A stretch of DNA of 64,000 nucleotides from Legionella sp. PATHC035 (GCF_026191115.1 NZ_JAPHOT010000001.1:2775001-2839000); one strand, 5' to 3'; counted from the stretch's first letter, positions 45,982-55,378 are shown. Numbers and translations: made by a program. The notes: generated from the letters alone by a model not told the origin.

Positions 45982-46209
45982 TTATCTAACACTACTGCCA
46001 TGCCAACTTTTTTGACCCAACCAACTAGCAGGATAAGACCAATAAGCTCCAGACCGATTAACTTTGGTTAACTGCTCTTGTAATCCATACATGATCTGTG
46101 CAAAAAATTTCTCATCAGGATCAATTTGCTGAAATTGCTTCCAGGCTTCATTTTTATAGCTGGGGAGGGGGTAGAGTTGCCAGAATTGTTCGAATTTTTG
46201 GTATAGCAA
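45982..46209 (-). pseudogene. C-terminal fragment of a replication-initiator/DnaT-like protein
   Basis: The 75 codons read FEQFWQLYPLPSYKNEAWKQF, then QIMYGLQEQLT and GAYWSYPASWLGQKSWH. This resembles the C-terminal domain of phage replication proteins (FW-YP-K-A-F ending in P-x-WL-x3-W). The frame begins at a TTG inside the end of the inverted-repeat element at 46205, so the original N terminus is missing. It is probably a relic of a prophage or plasmid truncated by the repeat. Confidence 0.55.
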
Positions 46210-46390
46210 GCGTAGCCTGTATTAGACGAAGTCGTAATACAGGGTCAATCTGAGGAAAGCTTTTTCATGGTACGATACCGTAGAGATTATTCACCCGGTA
46301 TCACCTATTTTCTCACATTAACTTGATGAGACAGGCAATCTGACCACCTCACCTGTATTACGACTTCGTCTAATACAGGCTACGCTTGCT
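46205..46390. repeat. 186-bp inverted-repeat element (MITE-like, family B), complete copy
   Basis: The 39-base ends at 46205-46243 and 46352-46390 are exact reverse complements (AGCAAGCGTAGCCTGTATTA outward). The interior is a non-coding 108-base segment with GGTCAATCTGAGG and GGCAATCTGACC. A second copy lacking the left end is at 48182-48333. Gene fragments lie directly at both edges, so it seems to have inserted into, or recombined within, coding DNA. Confidence 0.88.
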
Positions 46391-46616
46391 GATTAATACA
46401 ACAGAACCAAAAACTTATTTTTGGGTTGCTTTAAAAACTGACAAAGATACTTACGCTATATTTGATGCCTTTCATGATAAAGCCGCTCAGAATCAGCATT
46501 TCGCAGGCCAGGTTGCCGCGGGGCTACAAAAAAATGCGGACCATTTGATTGTGGGAGGATGGGAAAAAGGGGTTCTAGCTCATGTGCGTAATTTTCAAAT
46601 TCTTGCTTCATCCTAA
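46391..46616 (+). pseudogene. 5'-truncated antibiotic-biosynthesis-monooxygenase (ABM) domain gene
   Basis: From the edge of the repeat the frame reads KTYFWVALKTDKDTYAIFDAF, then AAQNQHFAGQVAAGLQKNAD, the second half of the roughly 100-residue ABM fold, and ends at a normal stop. The first strands are absent, and the only in-frame start is a TTG supplied by the repeat. It is presumably non-functional, or a repeat-initiated short form. Confidence 0.65.
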
Positions 46617-46702
46617 TTTTGCGCACTCCGGTGCGCCTTTCCTTATCCTATTTTCATCTTACACCTAAACCAAGATAGTTAGAGTGCACTCTATTGGTAG
46701 CA

Positions 46703-46731
46703 CATAGAGGGTCAGGGCCTGACCCTCTATG
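46703..46731. repeat. Family A palindromic element, minimal copy
   Basis: CATAGAGGGTCAGG joined directly to GCCTGACCCTCTATG: the two ends of the family A element (full copies at 48103, 59803 and others) without the usual interior. Confidence 0.8.
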
Positions 46732-46850
46732 TCTTATAATTCATAGATAAATCTCTGAGCTATTTTAATGGTCATATTGTATTATTATGATAAAGAGTTT
46801 AGTGAGGTATAGACTAAACACCCCAATGTACACTAAAAAAGGTATCGTTG

Positions 46851-47087
46851 ATGGATAGAACTTCTAATGATCCTCTGCACGGCATAACCCTAGAGGCTAT
46901 CTTAAATCGTTTGTTGATTTGTTATGGCTGGGAAGGCCTGGCGGAAAGAGTCAAAGTTAACTGCTTTTCTTCCAACCCCAGTATTAAATCAAGCCTTAAA
47001 TTCCTGCGCAAAACACCCTGGGCAAGAAAGGAAATTGAAACCCTTTATCTTGCTTCCTTAAAAGATAAAAATTGCGACAACTCATAA
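46851..47087 (+). CDS. VF530/DUF2132 family DNA-binding protein
   Basis: 78 residues from an ATG eight bases after AAAGG. The family signature is nearly complete: [31 protein letters not shown], then [24 protein letters not shown]530 is a small helical protein reported to bind double-stranded DNA; its biological role is unknown. It is followed 20 bases later by the S4-domain gene, probably in one transcript. Confidence 0.92.
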   Translation: MDRTSNDPLHGITLEAILNRLLICYGWEGLAERVKVNCFSSNPSIKSSLKFLRKTPWARKEIETLYLASLKDKNCDNS

Positions 47088-47106
47088 TTACTGGAGTAAT
47101 AAAAAT

Positions 47107-47325
47107 ATGAAGGATGTTTTCATTAATAAAGAACCTGTTGAACTCTTTAAAATTCTTAAATTTGAAGGTATTACCTCGAGTGGAGCAGAAGCTAAGGATA
47201 TGATAGCTGCGGGCTCTGTATTGGTAAACGGCATAATAGAAAAACAGAAAAGAAAAAAGATGTTTGCAGGAGATACGATTGAATTGAAAGGCGAGGTCTT
47301 TCGGATAAAGTTGGGTGCTAATTAA
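47107..47325 (+). CDS. YbcJ-type S4-domain RNA-binding protein
   Basis: 72 residues forming an S4 RNA-binding domain: VELFKILKFEGITSSGAEAKDMI, then GSVLVNGIIEKQKRKKMFAGD. E. coli YbcJ has the same length and order. The RNA target is unknown. TGGAG lies ten bases before the ATG. Confidence 0.9.
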   Translation: MKDVFINKEPVELFKILKFEGITSSGAEAKDMIAAGSVLVNGIIEKQKRKKMFAGDTIELKGEVFRIKLGAN

Positions 47326-47408
47326 TATTTCTATACACTCAGGTCCTAGTAAAAGTAAGTGAATATCAAGCAGGATTACAGCGTTCCAAAGATATTTTCA
47401 TATTGTGC

Positions 47409-47483
47409 ACCTATGGAAGCAGGCCTTGAATCGTGAATCAACTTTTCATTGAGAATTCACAATTGGCCTGACCCTCTAAGTCT
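47409..47483. repeat. Family A palindromic element
   Basis: Left end ACCTATGGAAGCAGGCCTTG, right end GGCCTGACCCTCTAAGTCT, with inner arms GTGAAT/ATTCAC. It lies in the 361-base gap between the S4 and VOC genes, which holds nothing else recognisable. Confidence 0.85.
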
Positions 47484-47686
47484 GAAATCTGGTGCTGCTT
47501 TTAAAAAAATATAATTGATGACTTGGATTCACCGTATACGAATAACATTTCCTAATGTTTGCTGACATTCTTGAAATAAATCCAGTTTTGTATTAGCCGA
47601 TTTCTTTGACCATGATAAGATGAACGCCTTATTGAAAGTGTCAATAGCCGTTAGGTTATCTCTTCTAGTTTTTATCAGGAGCCATG

Positions 47687-48052
47687 ATGATTCTGGATCA
47701 TGTTGGAATAACTGTTTCTAATTATGAGAAATCCAAACAATTTTATACTCGGATTTTAACGCCTCTTGGCATCAAAGTGATTACTGAACAGAATGGATGG
47801 GTTGGATTGGGCAAAAATGGGAAACCTGAGTTTTGGTTTGGTCCAGGCAAAGATACAAAGTATTTTTCACATGTTGCGTTTATAGCGGAAACAAAAGCTG
47901 CTGTTGATCTTTTTTACAAAATAGCGATTGACGAAGGTGCTGTGTGTAATGGAAAACCAAGCCTAAGACATGATTATTATCCTGGATATTATGGTGCTTT
48001 TATTATTGATCCTGATGGTCATTATATAGGTGCTCTTATGCATAATTCATAA
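47687..48052 (+). CDS. VOC-family (glyoxalase-like) metalloprotein
   Basis: 121 residues forming one vicinal-oxygen-chelate module pair: ILDHVGITVSNYEKSKQFY at the start, HVAFIAETKAAVDLFY in the middle and YYGAFIIDPDGHYIGALMH at the end. Candidate metal ligands are His4 and the late Asp/Glu positions, but specificity cannot be read. Of two adjacent ATGs I choose the second, five bases after AGGAG. Confidence 0.88.
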   Translation: MILDHVGITVSNYEKSKQFYTRILTPLGIKVITEQNGWVGLGKNGKPEFWFGPGKDTKYFSHVAFIAETKAAVDLFYKIAIDEGAVCNGKPSLRHDYYPGYYGAFIIDPDGHYIGALMHNS

Positions 48053-48102
48053 CTTAGTTTTCGTAAACATGTTGTACCTATGGGGTTCGTACCTAGAGTA
48101 GT

Positions 48103-48175
48103 ACCTAGAGGGTCAGGCCTTGAATTGTGAATCAACTTTTAATTAAAAATTCACAAGGCCTGACCCTCTAAGTCT
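48103..48175. repeat. Family A palindromic element, well-conserved copy
   Basis: AGAGGGTCAGGCCTTGAATT at the left and AAGGCCTGACCCTCTAAGTCT at the right are near-perfect inverted ends, with GTGAAT/ATTCAC inside. Directly adjacent to a family B element. Between the VOC gene and 48437 there is no other gene. Confidence 0.88.
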
Positions 48176-48181
48176 CAATTC

Positions 48182-48333
48182 ACAGGGTCAATCTGAGGAA
48201 AGCTATTTCATGGTACGATACCGTAGAGATTATTCATCCGGTACCACCAATTTTCTCACATTTACTTGATGAGACAGGCAATCTGACCACCTTACCTGTA
48301 TTACGACTTCGTCTAATACAGGCTACGCTTGCT
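48182..48333. repeat. Family B inverted-repeat element, left end missing
   Basis: It follows the 46205-46390 copy closely, from the ACAGGGTCAATC of the inner left end through the complete right end (to TACGCTTGCT). The outer 34 bases of the left end are gone, replaced by the family A element next door. Confidence 0.85.
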
Positions 48334-48436
48334 GGGTTGCCCGAATTAATGAAGTTACAAACCAGCCAGGAAGTGCGGAGGATATACCAAACTTGGCTCT
48401 TTCCCTACGTTCGTAATATATTTTTTGTTTTATTAG

Positions 48437-48856
48437 TTAGGCAGCACAAGCCGGGTGTGTTAAAGCGGTATTCTGTTCATAGAAAGGATTCGCATGTTCC
48501 TGTTGCTCGCCTTGAATAAAATGGATCATGCTTTCAATATCAGTGCAGCTAAAATTCAAAGAGCCTAGAAAGACATTATCTCTACCACTAACTGCTCTTA
48601 ATTGTTGGTGTTGCGCTTCGGTCAATGAGACTTTATAGCAAGATAAGACAGTGTGTGGACCCAAGCGTCGTGATTCCATGCGAGCGAGTACCTCGGGAGA
48701 AGAATAAAATTTGCGTGTGATATTGGTTTCTTTCGCGAAATTCCAGATGTATGTTTTATTGTAATCACTGGATTTTATTTGTTCCACGATTGGAATGAAA
48801 TAACAATGTACTTTTTCATCTTCGTTAGTTCTTTTGGGTGTTGGGTTAAAAAACAT
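48437..48856 (-). CDS. Hypothetical protein
   Basis: 139 residues; GGGAG stands five bases before the ATG. The sequence is soluble and mixed alpha/beta, with VHCYFIPIVEQIKSSDYNKT, ESRRLGPHTVLSCYKVSL and LGSLNFSCTDIESMIHFIQ, and four cysteines. No signal peptide, membrane helix or known motif is seen. It is flanked by repeats and is probably a Legionella-specific accessory gene. Confidence 0.65.
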   Translation of the reverse strand: MFFNPTPKRTNEDEKVHCYFIPIVEQIKSSDYNKTYIWNFAKETNITRKFYSSPEVLARMESRRLGPHTVLSCYKVSLTEAQHQQLRAVSGRDNVFLGSLNFSCTDIESMIHFIQGEQQEHANPFYEQNTALTHPACAA

Positions 48857-49086
48857 ATTATTCTCCCTTTTAAAATGGCAAATTCAGAGCAGACACAACC
48901 GAATGAATCGGCAAACTTCCTAATCATGTTAAATTTATCTAGGAATAGTTCTGTAGCAACAACACAAAAATATCCATAAATTAGAGGAACTTAGGAGTTT
49001 TTTCATCTCAAGTCCTAAGATGAACCTCTTCAATTTAATATGCACTTAATTTTTATATCATAAAATAAGCATAATGATCAATTTTT

Positions 49087-50307
49087 ATGAGAAACAATGA
49101 TATGAGAACAGAGCAAACCGCACTCGCACAGATTGCAAGTGAATGGTATAACTTAAGAAAGTTGATTATAAATAGTCAAGAGAAGAGTTTTTTTAAAAGC
49201 GGCGGTAGCTTAACAGCTGTTGATCACTTTTTTAATCTGATAGCACTTGATCGACAGCCAATGACTATTGGCGAATTGGCTGAGGCGTTGCAAGCTTTAG
49301 AACATTTAACTATTACTCATGCAGCTTCTAAAAAAGTTTCTTTTGCGCACTGGTTAGATAAAAATCGCTATCGGACCTCTCAAGACATTGGTATTGAACA
49401 GAAGAAAGTGGATGAACGCCCCTCGGAGAAAAAAGATGTTCAAATTTCAATACCAGAAAACTCTGCTTTATTTCGTTTACTTCTCAAAACCCATGATGTC
49501 TTAATCAGTTATCATGAATTGGCCAATTTTCATGCGCAAGGTGAAATTCCCTGCAGCGAAATTACTTATAGCCCAAGTGATCTCAAAGAGTCACAAGCTA
49601 TTTATGATATAGAAACATCCACTCAAGAAGAGGAAACGAGCGATAAGTATACGGTTATTAAAGATCTTGTCCGAAAAGGAGTTACAATATATGGTGCTGC
49701 GATTATTCCGGGGAATGTGGATGATCATCACGACAGAATACTTCTAGAAGCCATAGAAAATTTTGCTGGAGATAAGATTGATACACCTCATTCAAGAGCA
49801 AATAAACTTTATCATTTTGGTGGTCAATTTTTACATGGCAGCCTCTTGCGAGAATTTACTAATACAACCAAGTTGACTGAGGGTAATATTCAAGGCTTAG
49901 AACGTGGACGAACTACAGGACACATTAATTGGTCTAAAGACAGTAACGGTACACTCTATGCAACCGTTGATTTGAAAATTCTCTCGTGTTCTTATGCGGA
50001 TCCTAGTGACACAAATAGTCCGCAACGAATTTTTGCGATGGCTAGTGATGGAATTTCTTTGATAGAGCTTAATGACGATGAACTGGCGAAAACCATGGAG
50101 CAATGTGGTAGGGAAGTTACAGGCGAAACAGAAAACAATATCGTTCCGATCGCCGAAATAAAAGCAAAAATCGAGATGGTGAAAAATGAAACCGGGACCG
50201 GTTATATGTTTAAGGTTAGCGAGTTCACCACCAAGTATAATACACCGCAATTAGTCTCTACCAAGGCACCTGAACCTATGGAACACCTCCTTTACAAAAC
50301 AATGTAA
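49087..50307 (+). CDS. Hypothetical protein, possibly a secreted effector
   Basis: 406 residues of unrecognised family; no strong ribosome site, with a second in-frame ATG at 49102. The N-terminal third is helical (LAQIASEWYNLRKLI, ELAEALQALEHLT). A charged linker (EQKKVDERPSEKKD) is followed by an alpha/beta part with DKYTVIKDLVRKGVTIYGAAII and GNVDDHHDRILLEAIENFAG. No membrane helix is present. Length, layout and accessory location are compatible with a Dot/Icm substrate, but no E-block or known effector domain is visible, so this is a guess. Confidence 0.65.
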   Translation: MRNNDMRTEQTALAQIASEWYNLRKLIINSQEKSFFKSGGSLTAVDHFFNLIALDRQPMTIGELAEALQALEHLTITHAASKKVSFAHWLDKNRYRTSQDIGIEQKKVDERPSEKKDVQISIPENSALFRLLLKTHDVLISYHELANFHAQGEIPCSEITYSPSDLKESQAIYDIETSTQEEETSDKYTVIKDLVRKGVTIYGAAIIPGNVDDHHDRILLEAIENFAGDKIDTPHSRANKLYHFGGQFLHGSLLREFTNTTKLTEGNIQGLERGRTTGHINWSKDSNGTLYATVDLKILSCSYADPSDTNSPQRIFAMASDGISLIELNDDELAKTMEQCGREVTGETENNIVPIAEIKAKIEMVKNETGTGYMFKVSEFTTKYNTPQLVSTKAPEPMEHLLYKTM

Positions 50308-50349
50308 TCGTATTTTCCCATTTCTATTGTGTGCATAGCTTAGCTATGT

Positions 50350-50424
50350 ATCTCAGGGCCAGGCCTGGAATTATGAATCAACTTTGAATGGAAAATTCAC
50401 GATCCAAGCCTGACCCTCCAAGTC
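50350..50424. repeat. Family A palindromic element
   Basis: CAGGCCTGGAATTATGAAT at the left and ATTCACGATCCAAGCCTGACC at the right. It is most similar to the copy at 59803-59880. It abuts the abiE relic, and the AbiEi remnant begins just inside its right edge. Confidence 0.85.
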
Positions 50425-50429
50425 CAATT

Positions 50430-50507
50430 GATTCCCGAAAGTTGCCACTCGATGCAAAGAAACTGCGCGTTGATGTTGCTCCTTAATTGTTGGCGATGAC
50501 GATATGA
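50430..50507 (+). pseudogene. 3' remnant of an abiEi antitoxin gene
   Basis: It reads DSRKLPLDAKKLRVDVAP, an in-frame stop, then LLAMTI and the natural stop. Hand alignment with 35994-36071 (same 78-base length) gives about 12 differences. All of the gene upstream has been replaced by the family A repeat. Confidence 0.8.
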
Positions 50508-50936
50508 ATGCACAATCGCTTAAAGCAAAACTGAAGCAATTAGCATCAATAAAGGAAAAGACATTTCAGGAGCTTTGCAAAACACTGGCATTAGAGCGAT
50601 TTCTCGCACGGTTAGCCAAGTCTAATTTGGATGATCAATTGGTCTTTAAAGGAGGATTTCTTTTAGCGCAGTTAGTGTAAATTGGTCGAGAAACAACTGA
50701 TTTGGATTTTCTTGCAAGAAATATTCAAGCGGCACAAGAACGTATCGTTCCGTTGGTTGAGAGTATCTGTACTATTGAACTTGCAGATGGTTTCATTTTT
50801 GAAATCATGAAAGTGAGGAATTTAGAACATGTTCCTATGCATTACCCAGGATTTAGACTCTCTCTTAGAGTAATTTTATTCCCTGAAAGATACAATTCAG
50901 TCGGATATTGGGGTAGGTGATTTAGTGCAGCAATGA
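50504..50936 (+). pseudogene. Decayed abiEii-type nucleotidyltransferase toxin gene
   Basis: The ATG overlaps the AbiEi stop. The reading frame gives ALERFLARLAKSN, then LVFKGGFLLAQLV, a TAA at 50678-50680, then ETTDLDFLARNI. These are the KGG and DLDF motifs of AbiEii nucleotidyltransferases. Near 50880 the frame shifts to SLKDTIQSDIGVGDLVQQ, the next family block, before a stop. The usual C-terminal half is missing. With a stop and a frameshift it cannot make the full toxin. Confidence 0.82.
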
Positions 50937-50992
50937 GCGGTAGTTGTTGGGTTTACCTCTTTTCATTAAATGAGAATGAAGTTGGATCAATT

Positions 50993-51895
50993 CTAAAAAT
51001 TTCTATCTACTACGTAACGAGCTATCGCCTCCAGTTTATGAACAGGAATCCCGGTTTTTTTTAAATGCTTTAAGGCTTTATTGAAAATCTCGTTTTCTTT
51101 TTGTTTTGCTTTTTGCATCCCAATTAGGGTTGGATAAGTCGGTTTATTTCTTTCTTGATCCGAACCTTGAGGTTTACCTAAAGTCTGGGTATCCGATTCA
51201 ATTCCAATAATGTCATCATGGATTTGAAATGCTAATCCGATATAATTTCCAAATTGGTGTAAATTATTTAAAATTTTTTTGTCATGACAATTTGCGGCTA
51301 AGGCACCCAGTAAAATACTCGCAGTAAGTAAATATCCGGTTTTTAACTTATAAGTATTTTCCAGATCATTTAAATTTACGTCCTTATCCTTCATCTCTAT
51401 ATCAAGCTCTTCTCCTCCAGCCATCCCTAAAGACCCAATTGCTCGCGCCAGGAGCCTAATCATCTCTAGTTCAATCTCAGCTTTGATTTTATTTTTATCC
51501 AAACTGGCAATAGTTTCAAAAGCCAGGGTTTGTAACGCGTCACCAGCTAATATAGCAGTAGCCTCAGAAAATGCTTTATGACATGAAGGTTTACCCCGAC
51601 GTAGATCATCATTATCTAATGCAGGTAAATCATCATGTATTAAAGAAAAAGCATGAATCATTTCAATAGCAGAACCAATCTGATCAAGCACATCAAAATC
51701 AGCACCTAGCGCTTCTCCTGTAGCATAGACTAAAGCGGCGCGTATACGCTTTCCTCCATTTAATACGGCATATCTCATCGCCTTATGCAGCTCAGAGGGT
51801 TGTCTGTTTTCTGCCGGTAATAAGCAGGCTTCATGACTCAGGAAATGATTAATTCGTGTTTGATATTCCTTAAGATAAATTTCTGCATTCATCAT
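50993..51895 (-). CDS. ispA: Farnesyl (short-chain) diphosphate synthase
   Basis: Condenses IPP with DMAPP/GPP. The ATG at 51895 after AAGGTGG gives 300 residues. The first Asp-rich motif is IHDDLPALDNDDLRRGKPS and the second is FQIHDDIIGIESD, with KTGYLLTASI in between, all standard for bacterial FPP synthases. It is downstream of HMG-CoA reductase, HMG-CoA synthase and a GHMP kinase on the same strand, so it is fed by the mevalonate route. Confidence 0.94.
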   Translation of the reverse strand: MMNAEIYLKEYQTRINHFLSHEACLLPAENRQPSELHKAMRYAVLNGGKRIRAALVYATGEALGADFDVLDQIGSAIEMIHAFSLIHDDLPALDNDDLRRGKPSCHKAFSEATAILAGDALQTLAFETIASLDKNKIKAEIELEMIRLLARAIGSLGMAGGEELDIEMKDKDVNLNDLENTYKLKTGYLLTASILLGALAANCHDKKILNNLHQFGNYIGLAFQIHDDIIGIESDTQTLGKPQGSDQERNKPTYPTLIGMQKAKQKENEIFNKALKHLKKTGIPVHKLEAIARYVVDRNF

Positions 51896-51982
51896 GTTTT
51901 TCCACCTTATCAACCATTTTCTTGTTACGATACAAAAAACGGATAAAAGCCAATCTTAATTCTCCAAGCACTGGAGCGATTC

Positions 51983-53287
51983 CTAGAAAGCTCCCGAATT
52001 GCTTAGTCTTATTTTCTCTAGGATTTCGAGTGCATCAGTCTCGTTAACACAATGGGTTTGTTCTAATTTAACCAGCAGCATTTGACTTAAAAGAGGTATC
52101 TCTTCTTTTTGCGCACCTACAGACAAAACCAAATTTTTTATATGCAATTTCATATGGCCATTAACAATACCATCAGAAACGAGAGCATTTAATGCAGCAA
52201 AGTTTTGTATCAACCCTACAGCCGCAACAACTCGGGCAAGTTCATCTGCACGAGTGGTCCCAAGTATCCCCAGACAAATTTTAGCAATCGGATGAATTTG
52301 CGTTACCCCTCCTACGGTTCCCAATTGAATTGGAGCCTCAAGCCGCCCATATAAATTCCCTTCACGCATTTCCCATTTTGTAATCGAACTGTATTGTCCA
52401 TTCCTGGCCGCATAAGCATGAACCCCGGCCTCAACCGCTCGCCAATCATTGCCTGTAGCAATTAATACGGCATCAATGCCATTCATAACCCCTTTGTTAT
52501 TTGTGGCAGCTCGATAAGGATCTATTTGAGCAAATAAGGAGGCCTCTTCGATGCGTTTTCCCAAGATTGGATCAATGTCATAAATTACTGCATTAGCAGC
52601 AGTGATTTTGTGATCAGACAAATTGGACAAGATGCACATGGTTACTTCTTCATGGGTGTGCAGCTCAATTAGCTCTCGCAAAAACTCACAGGCTTGATTA
52701 ATTCTATTGGCCCCCATTGCATCACTTGGATCAATTAACACATGTAAAATACCCATAATTTTTTTATCTGGCCGTTCTATGGTACGAACAATAATGTCTG
52801 AAGCTCCACCACCACGCTTGATTAAGGAGTTGAGTACGGTTTGATTGACCTGGTGGAGAAAAAACTCTTTCTTATCATTAATTTTTTTCTCAAAATGAAC
52901 AGGATCACGAAGAGATGCAAATTGAATTTGACCTATTGCGTGCCTCCCTAGCGTTTCGGTACTCAAATCCCCATGATGGTTAATAAACTTAGCTGCCTTA
53001 TTGATACCCGCGATAACAGAATGTTCTTCAATCACCATTGGAATAATAAAATGTTTCTTATCGATACAAAAATTAACCGCAACTCCTAATGGAATCCCAA
53101 ACCAGCCAATCGGGTTTTCGATTAATGTTTCGAGCAGCTCCTCTTTAATCGTTGCTCCATGTTGCAATTCATCGACACACTGGGGATCCAAAAAACCCAT
53201 TTCAATGAGTCTTTCAAGTTTTTCATTTTTAGTTAACTTGGAAAAACCTTCCCATATATTTTTACTATTTAAACCAATATTGTTCAT
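51983..53287 (-). CDS. mvaA: Hydroxymethylglutaryl-CoA reductase, class II
   Basis: Makes mevalonate. 434 residues, soluble, with class II features: ENPIGWFGIPLGVA (catalytic Glu), DAMGANRINQACE, TNNKGVMNGIDAVLIATGND (catalytic Lys and Asp) and NGHMKLHIKNL (catalytic His). It lacks the N-terminal membrane domain of eukaryotic enzymes. It is 19 bases after the GHMP kinase and 88 bases before ispA. Confidence 0.95.
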   Translation of the reverse strand: MNNIGLNSKNIWEGFSKLTKNEKLERLIEMGFLDPQCVDELQHGATIKEELLETLIENPIGWFGIPLGVAVNFCIDKKHFIIPMVIEEHSVIAGINKAAKFINHHGDLSTETLGRHAIGQIQFASLRDPVHFEKKINDKKEFFLHQVNQTVLNSLIKRGGGASDIIVRTIERPDKKIMGILHVLIDPSDAMGANRINQACEFLRELIELHTHEEVTMCILSNLSDHKITAANAVIYDIDPILGKRIEEASLFAQIDPYRAATNNKGVMNGIDAVLIATGNDWRAVEAGVHAYAARNGQYSSITKWEMREGNLYGRLEAPIQLGTVGGVTQIHPIAKICLGILGTTRADELARVVAAVGLIQNFAALNALVSDGIVNGHMKLHIKNLVLSVGAQKEEIPLLSQMLLVKLEQTHCVNETDALEILEKIRLSNSGAF

Positions 53288-53305
53288 CTAATATAACTCG
53301 ATATC

Positions 53306-54199
53306 TTAAAAACATTTCCATTTAAGCCCATTACCAAGTTCCTGTCCTAAATAAATAATCCGTAAATTCTTTTTCGTACACCATGCCCTAAAAAATTCTT
53401 TACTCTCAGATTCCAATAAAACAAAAATTATATCGGCACATAGAGCACCACAGCCTTTTGCAGCCAAAACAAAAGATAGAGATTCAATTTGACTCACAAT
53501 CATCTGCGTTTCGTGAAGAACTAATTGTTTTTGTTCCAAACGTTCTCGATACCTTCTGATACTTTCAGCAAATAGCCCGGCATCCTTTTTTTCGAGACTA
53601 TTTAGACCATCCTCAACGATATTGGCCAATCCCTTGACATCCAGCCCATCGAGACTTTTTAAATGATTGTGTGTTGCAATCTTATTGTTCGTGTGAATCA
53701 GGCAATAATCCAGTGAACTAAATGGCCATTCCATGTTCTTGATAGTTTGTTTTTCTGGATGAAATAAACAAAGTCCGCCTTTTAACTGAGCAATAATATC
53801 GGCACCACTTGGTGCAATACCTTCACCATTCCAGGCGCTGTGAGAATATGCCTCAAGAGCATGGAACAGATCCTCATCTACCAATTTTTTCAACTGCATT
53901 TTAAGGGCGTATATCAGGGCAAATTGCGCACTTGAAGCGCCTAATCCTCCTATTCCCTTATAGGGATCAAAAAACTCAAGATTAAAATTCTGATAAAAAT
54001 TAAGGTGACGATTAATAAAATCACCTGCTGGGCTTTCATTATGGATATGCTTACACCTAATACGGGTCTTATTTTCTCCCTTAGTAACATTCAGGACAAA
54101 GGATGGATGGGAAGTCAGCAGAATCGACTTCCCACCTCTAAGGACCAGATACTCTCCCAAAATAAAGGTTTTTGCAGGTACCGATAACTGACAATTCAT
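53306..54199 (-). CDS. GHMP kinase of the mevalonate pathway (probably phosphomevalonate kinase)
   Basis: About 297 residues from the ATG at 54199 (AAAGGA stands eight bases upstream; an ATG at 54208 overlaps the mvaS stop but has no spacing). Motif 1 is VPAKTFILGEYLVL, the ATP loop is GIGGLGASSAQ, the catalytic Asp lies in PSGADIIAQLKGG, and motif 3 is AAKGCGALCADI. SGADIIAQ-GG resembles phosphomevalonate kinases, and two mevalonate-kinase-like genes lie nearby. The step it performs cannot be fixed by eye. Confidence 0.8.
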   Translation of the reverse strand: MNCQLSVPAKTFILGEYLVLRGGKSILLTSHPSFVLNVTKGENKTRIRCKHIHNESPAGDFINRHLNFYQNFNLEFFDPYKGIGGLGASSAQFALIYALKMQLKKLVDEDLFHALEAYSHSAWNGEGIAPSGADIIAQLKGGLCLFHPEKQTIKNMEWPFSSLDYCLIHTNNKIATHNHLKSLDGLDVKGLANIVEDGLNSLEKKDAGLFAESIRRYRERLEQKQLVLHETQMIVSQIESLSFVLAAKGCGALCADIIFVLLESESKEFFRAWCTKKNLRIIYLGQELGNGLKWKCF

Positions 54200-54204
54200 T
54201 ATCA

Positions 54205-55332
54205 TCATCCTTTTATTAGGGATTCGACTAAGAGGGTTTCCTTCTTAGCGCGACTACGCATTTGCATGTAGGTTTCTGCATTAATTTCTTTTCTGTTTTC
54301 CAAATCCTTTTTCACATCCTCATACCAATTACTCTCTGCGGCCAGCTTACCTGCCGTCAGAACCAGCAATTCTGCCCCACAACCTGAACCATAGGAGAAA
54401 GCAGTGATTTGATCACCAGCATTTAAGCCACATAAGGTTTTCGCAACAGAAACCCATAAACTGGCCGTATAGGAATTACCTGTTAAAGAATTCCACTCCA
54501 TTGTAGGATTAACTTTCTCCAGGAAGAGCTGTTCACATTGCTCAGGATCCATTCCAGATGAATGGCATAGGTCTGCAAAAGCTTTTTTTACCATTTTTGG
54601 AAAGGGCACATGAAAGCAAAGTGCTTTATACATATCAAACAAATTGTCAAACTGGACGTTTTTATCAATACATAGTGCCTTAAAGCAGGTACGCGCGGCT
54701 TTTTTATAACATTCAAGACTAAAATCACCATTGACTGACGGGAATGGCTCATACTCCGGCCTCCAAAAATCAAATACTGGTTCGCTAAAAGGGTATGATA
54801 CGGGATCTATGGCAGCAATATCGGGAGTATCAATGATAAAGGCTACAGCACCTGCCCCTTGTGTGGGCTCTCCGGGATCGCCGACTTTGTAGAGAGAAAT
54901 ATCAGCAGCAATCACCAACGCAGCTTTTTTCGGTGCGATATTCGCTAGTTTCCACTCTAAAGCTTGCCTAATAGCTAATGTTCCACCGTAACAGGCATGT
55001 TTGACTTCATAGGATCGCACGGCACCTTGAATTCCTAATTTCTCTGCTACAAATGCACTTAAAGGCCTACTCATGTCCGGGGCACATTCCGTTCCCACTG
55101 CTATGAGACCAATATCATCAAGTGTACCCCCCCATCGAGAAAGGGCACGTTTTGCTGCCTCAACAGCCAAGTCAACCACGCTTATATTTTTAGGACAAAG
55201 TGAAATTTTTCTGCACCCCAGCCCAATTGTGTATTTTTCGGGATCTACATTTCGTATTTTTGCCAGATTTTCGACAGAAAGAAAAATTGGTGGAAAATGA
55301 AGCCCTATTGAAGAAAAACCAACTTTATTCAC
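54205..55332 (-). CDS. mvaS: Hydroxymethylglutaryl-CoA synthase
   Basis: Joins acetyl-CoA and acetoacetyl-CoA. The GTG at 55332, seven bases after AAGGAG, gives 375 residues; the frame extends 27 bases further without a site. Catalytic Glu is in VGTECAPD, Cys in EVKHACYGGT, and His in CFHVPFPKM. It precedes the GHMP kinase with overlapping ends, and the downstream genes give mvaS, kinase, mvaA, ispA in order of transcription. Confidence 0.95.
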   Translation of the reverse strand: MNKVGFSSIGLHFPPIFLSVENLAKIRNVDPEKYTIGLGCRKISLCPKNISVVDLAVEAAKRALSRWGGTLDDIGLIAVGTECAPDMSRPLSAFVAEKLGIQGAVRSYEVKHACYGGTLAIRQALEWKLANIAPKKAALVIAADISLYKVGDPGEPTQGAGAVAFIIDTPDIAAIDPVSYPFSEPVFDFWRPEYEPFPSVNGDFSLECYKKAARTCFKALCIDKNVQFDNLFDMYKALCFHVPFPKMVKKAFADLCHSSGMDPEQCEQLFLEKVNPTMEWNSLTGNSYTASLWVSVAKTLCGLNAGDQITAFSYGSGCGAELLVLTAGKLAAESNWYEDVKKDLENRKEINAETYMQMRSRAKKETLLVESLIKG

Positions 55333-55378
55333 CTTGCTACTCCTTACAAAACGACACAAATGACTTGAGGGTATAAAT

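Noticed and set aside
48337-48519. 60-codon plus-strand frame starting in the family B repeat
   Set aside because: It opens inside the repeat and overlaps the better supported minus gene at 48437; PELMKLQTSQEVRR may be a gene scrap but cannot be assigned.
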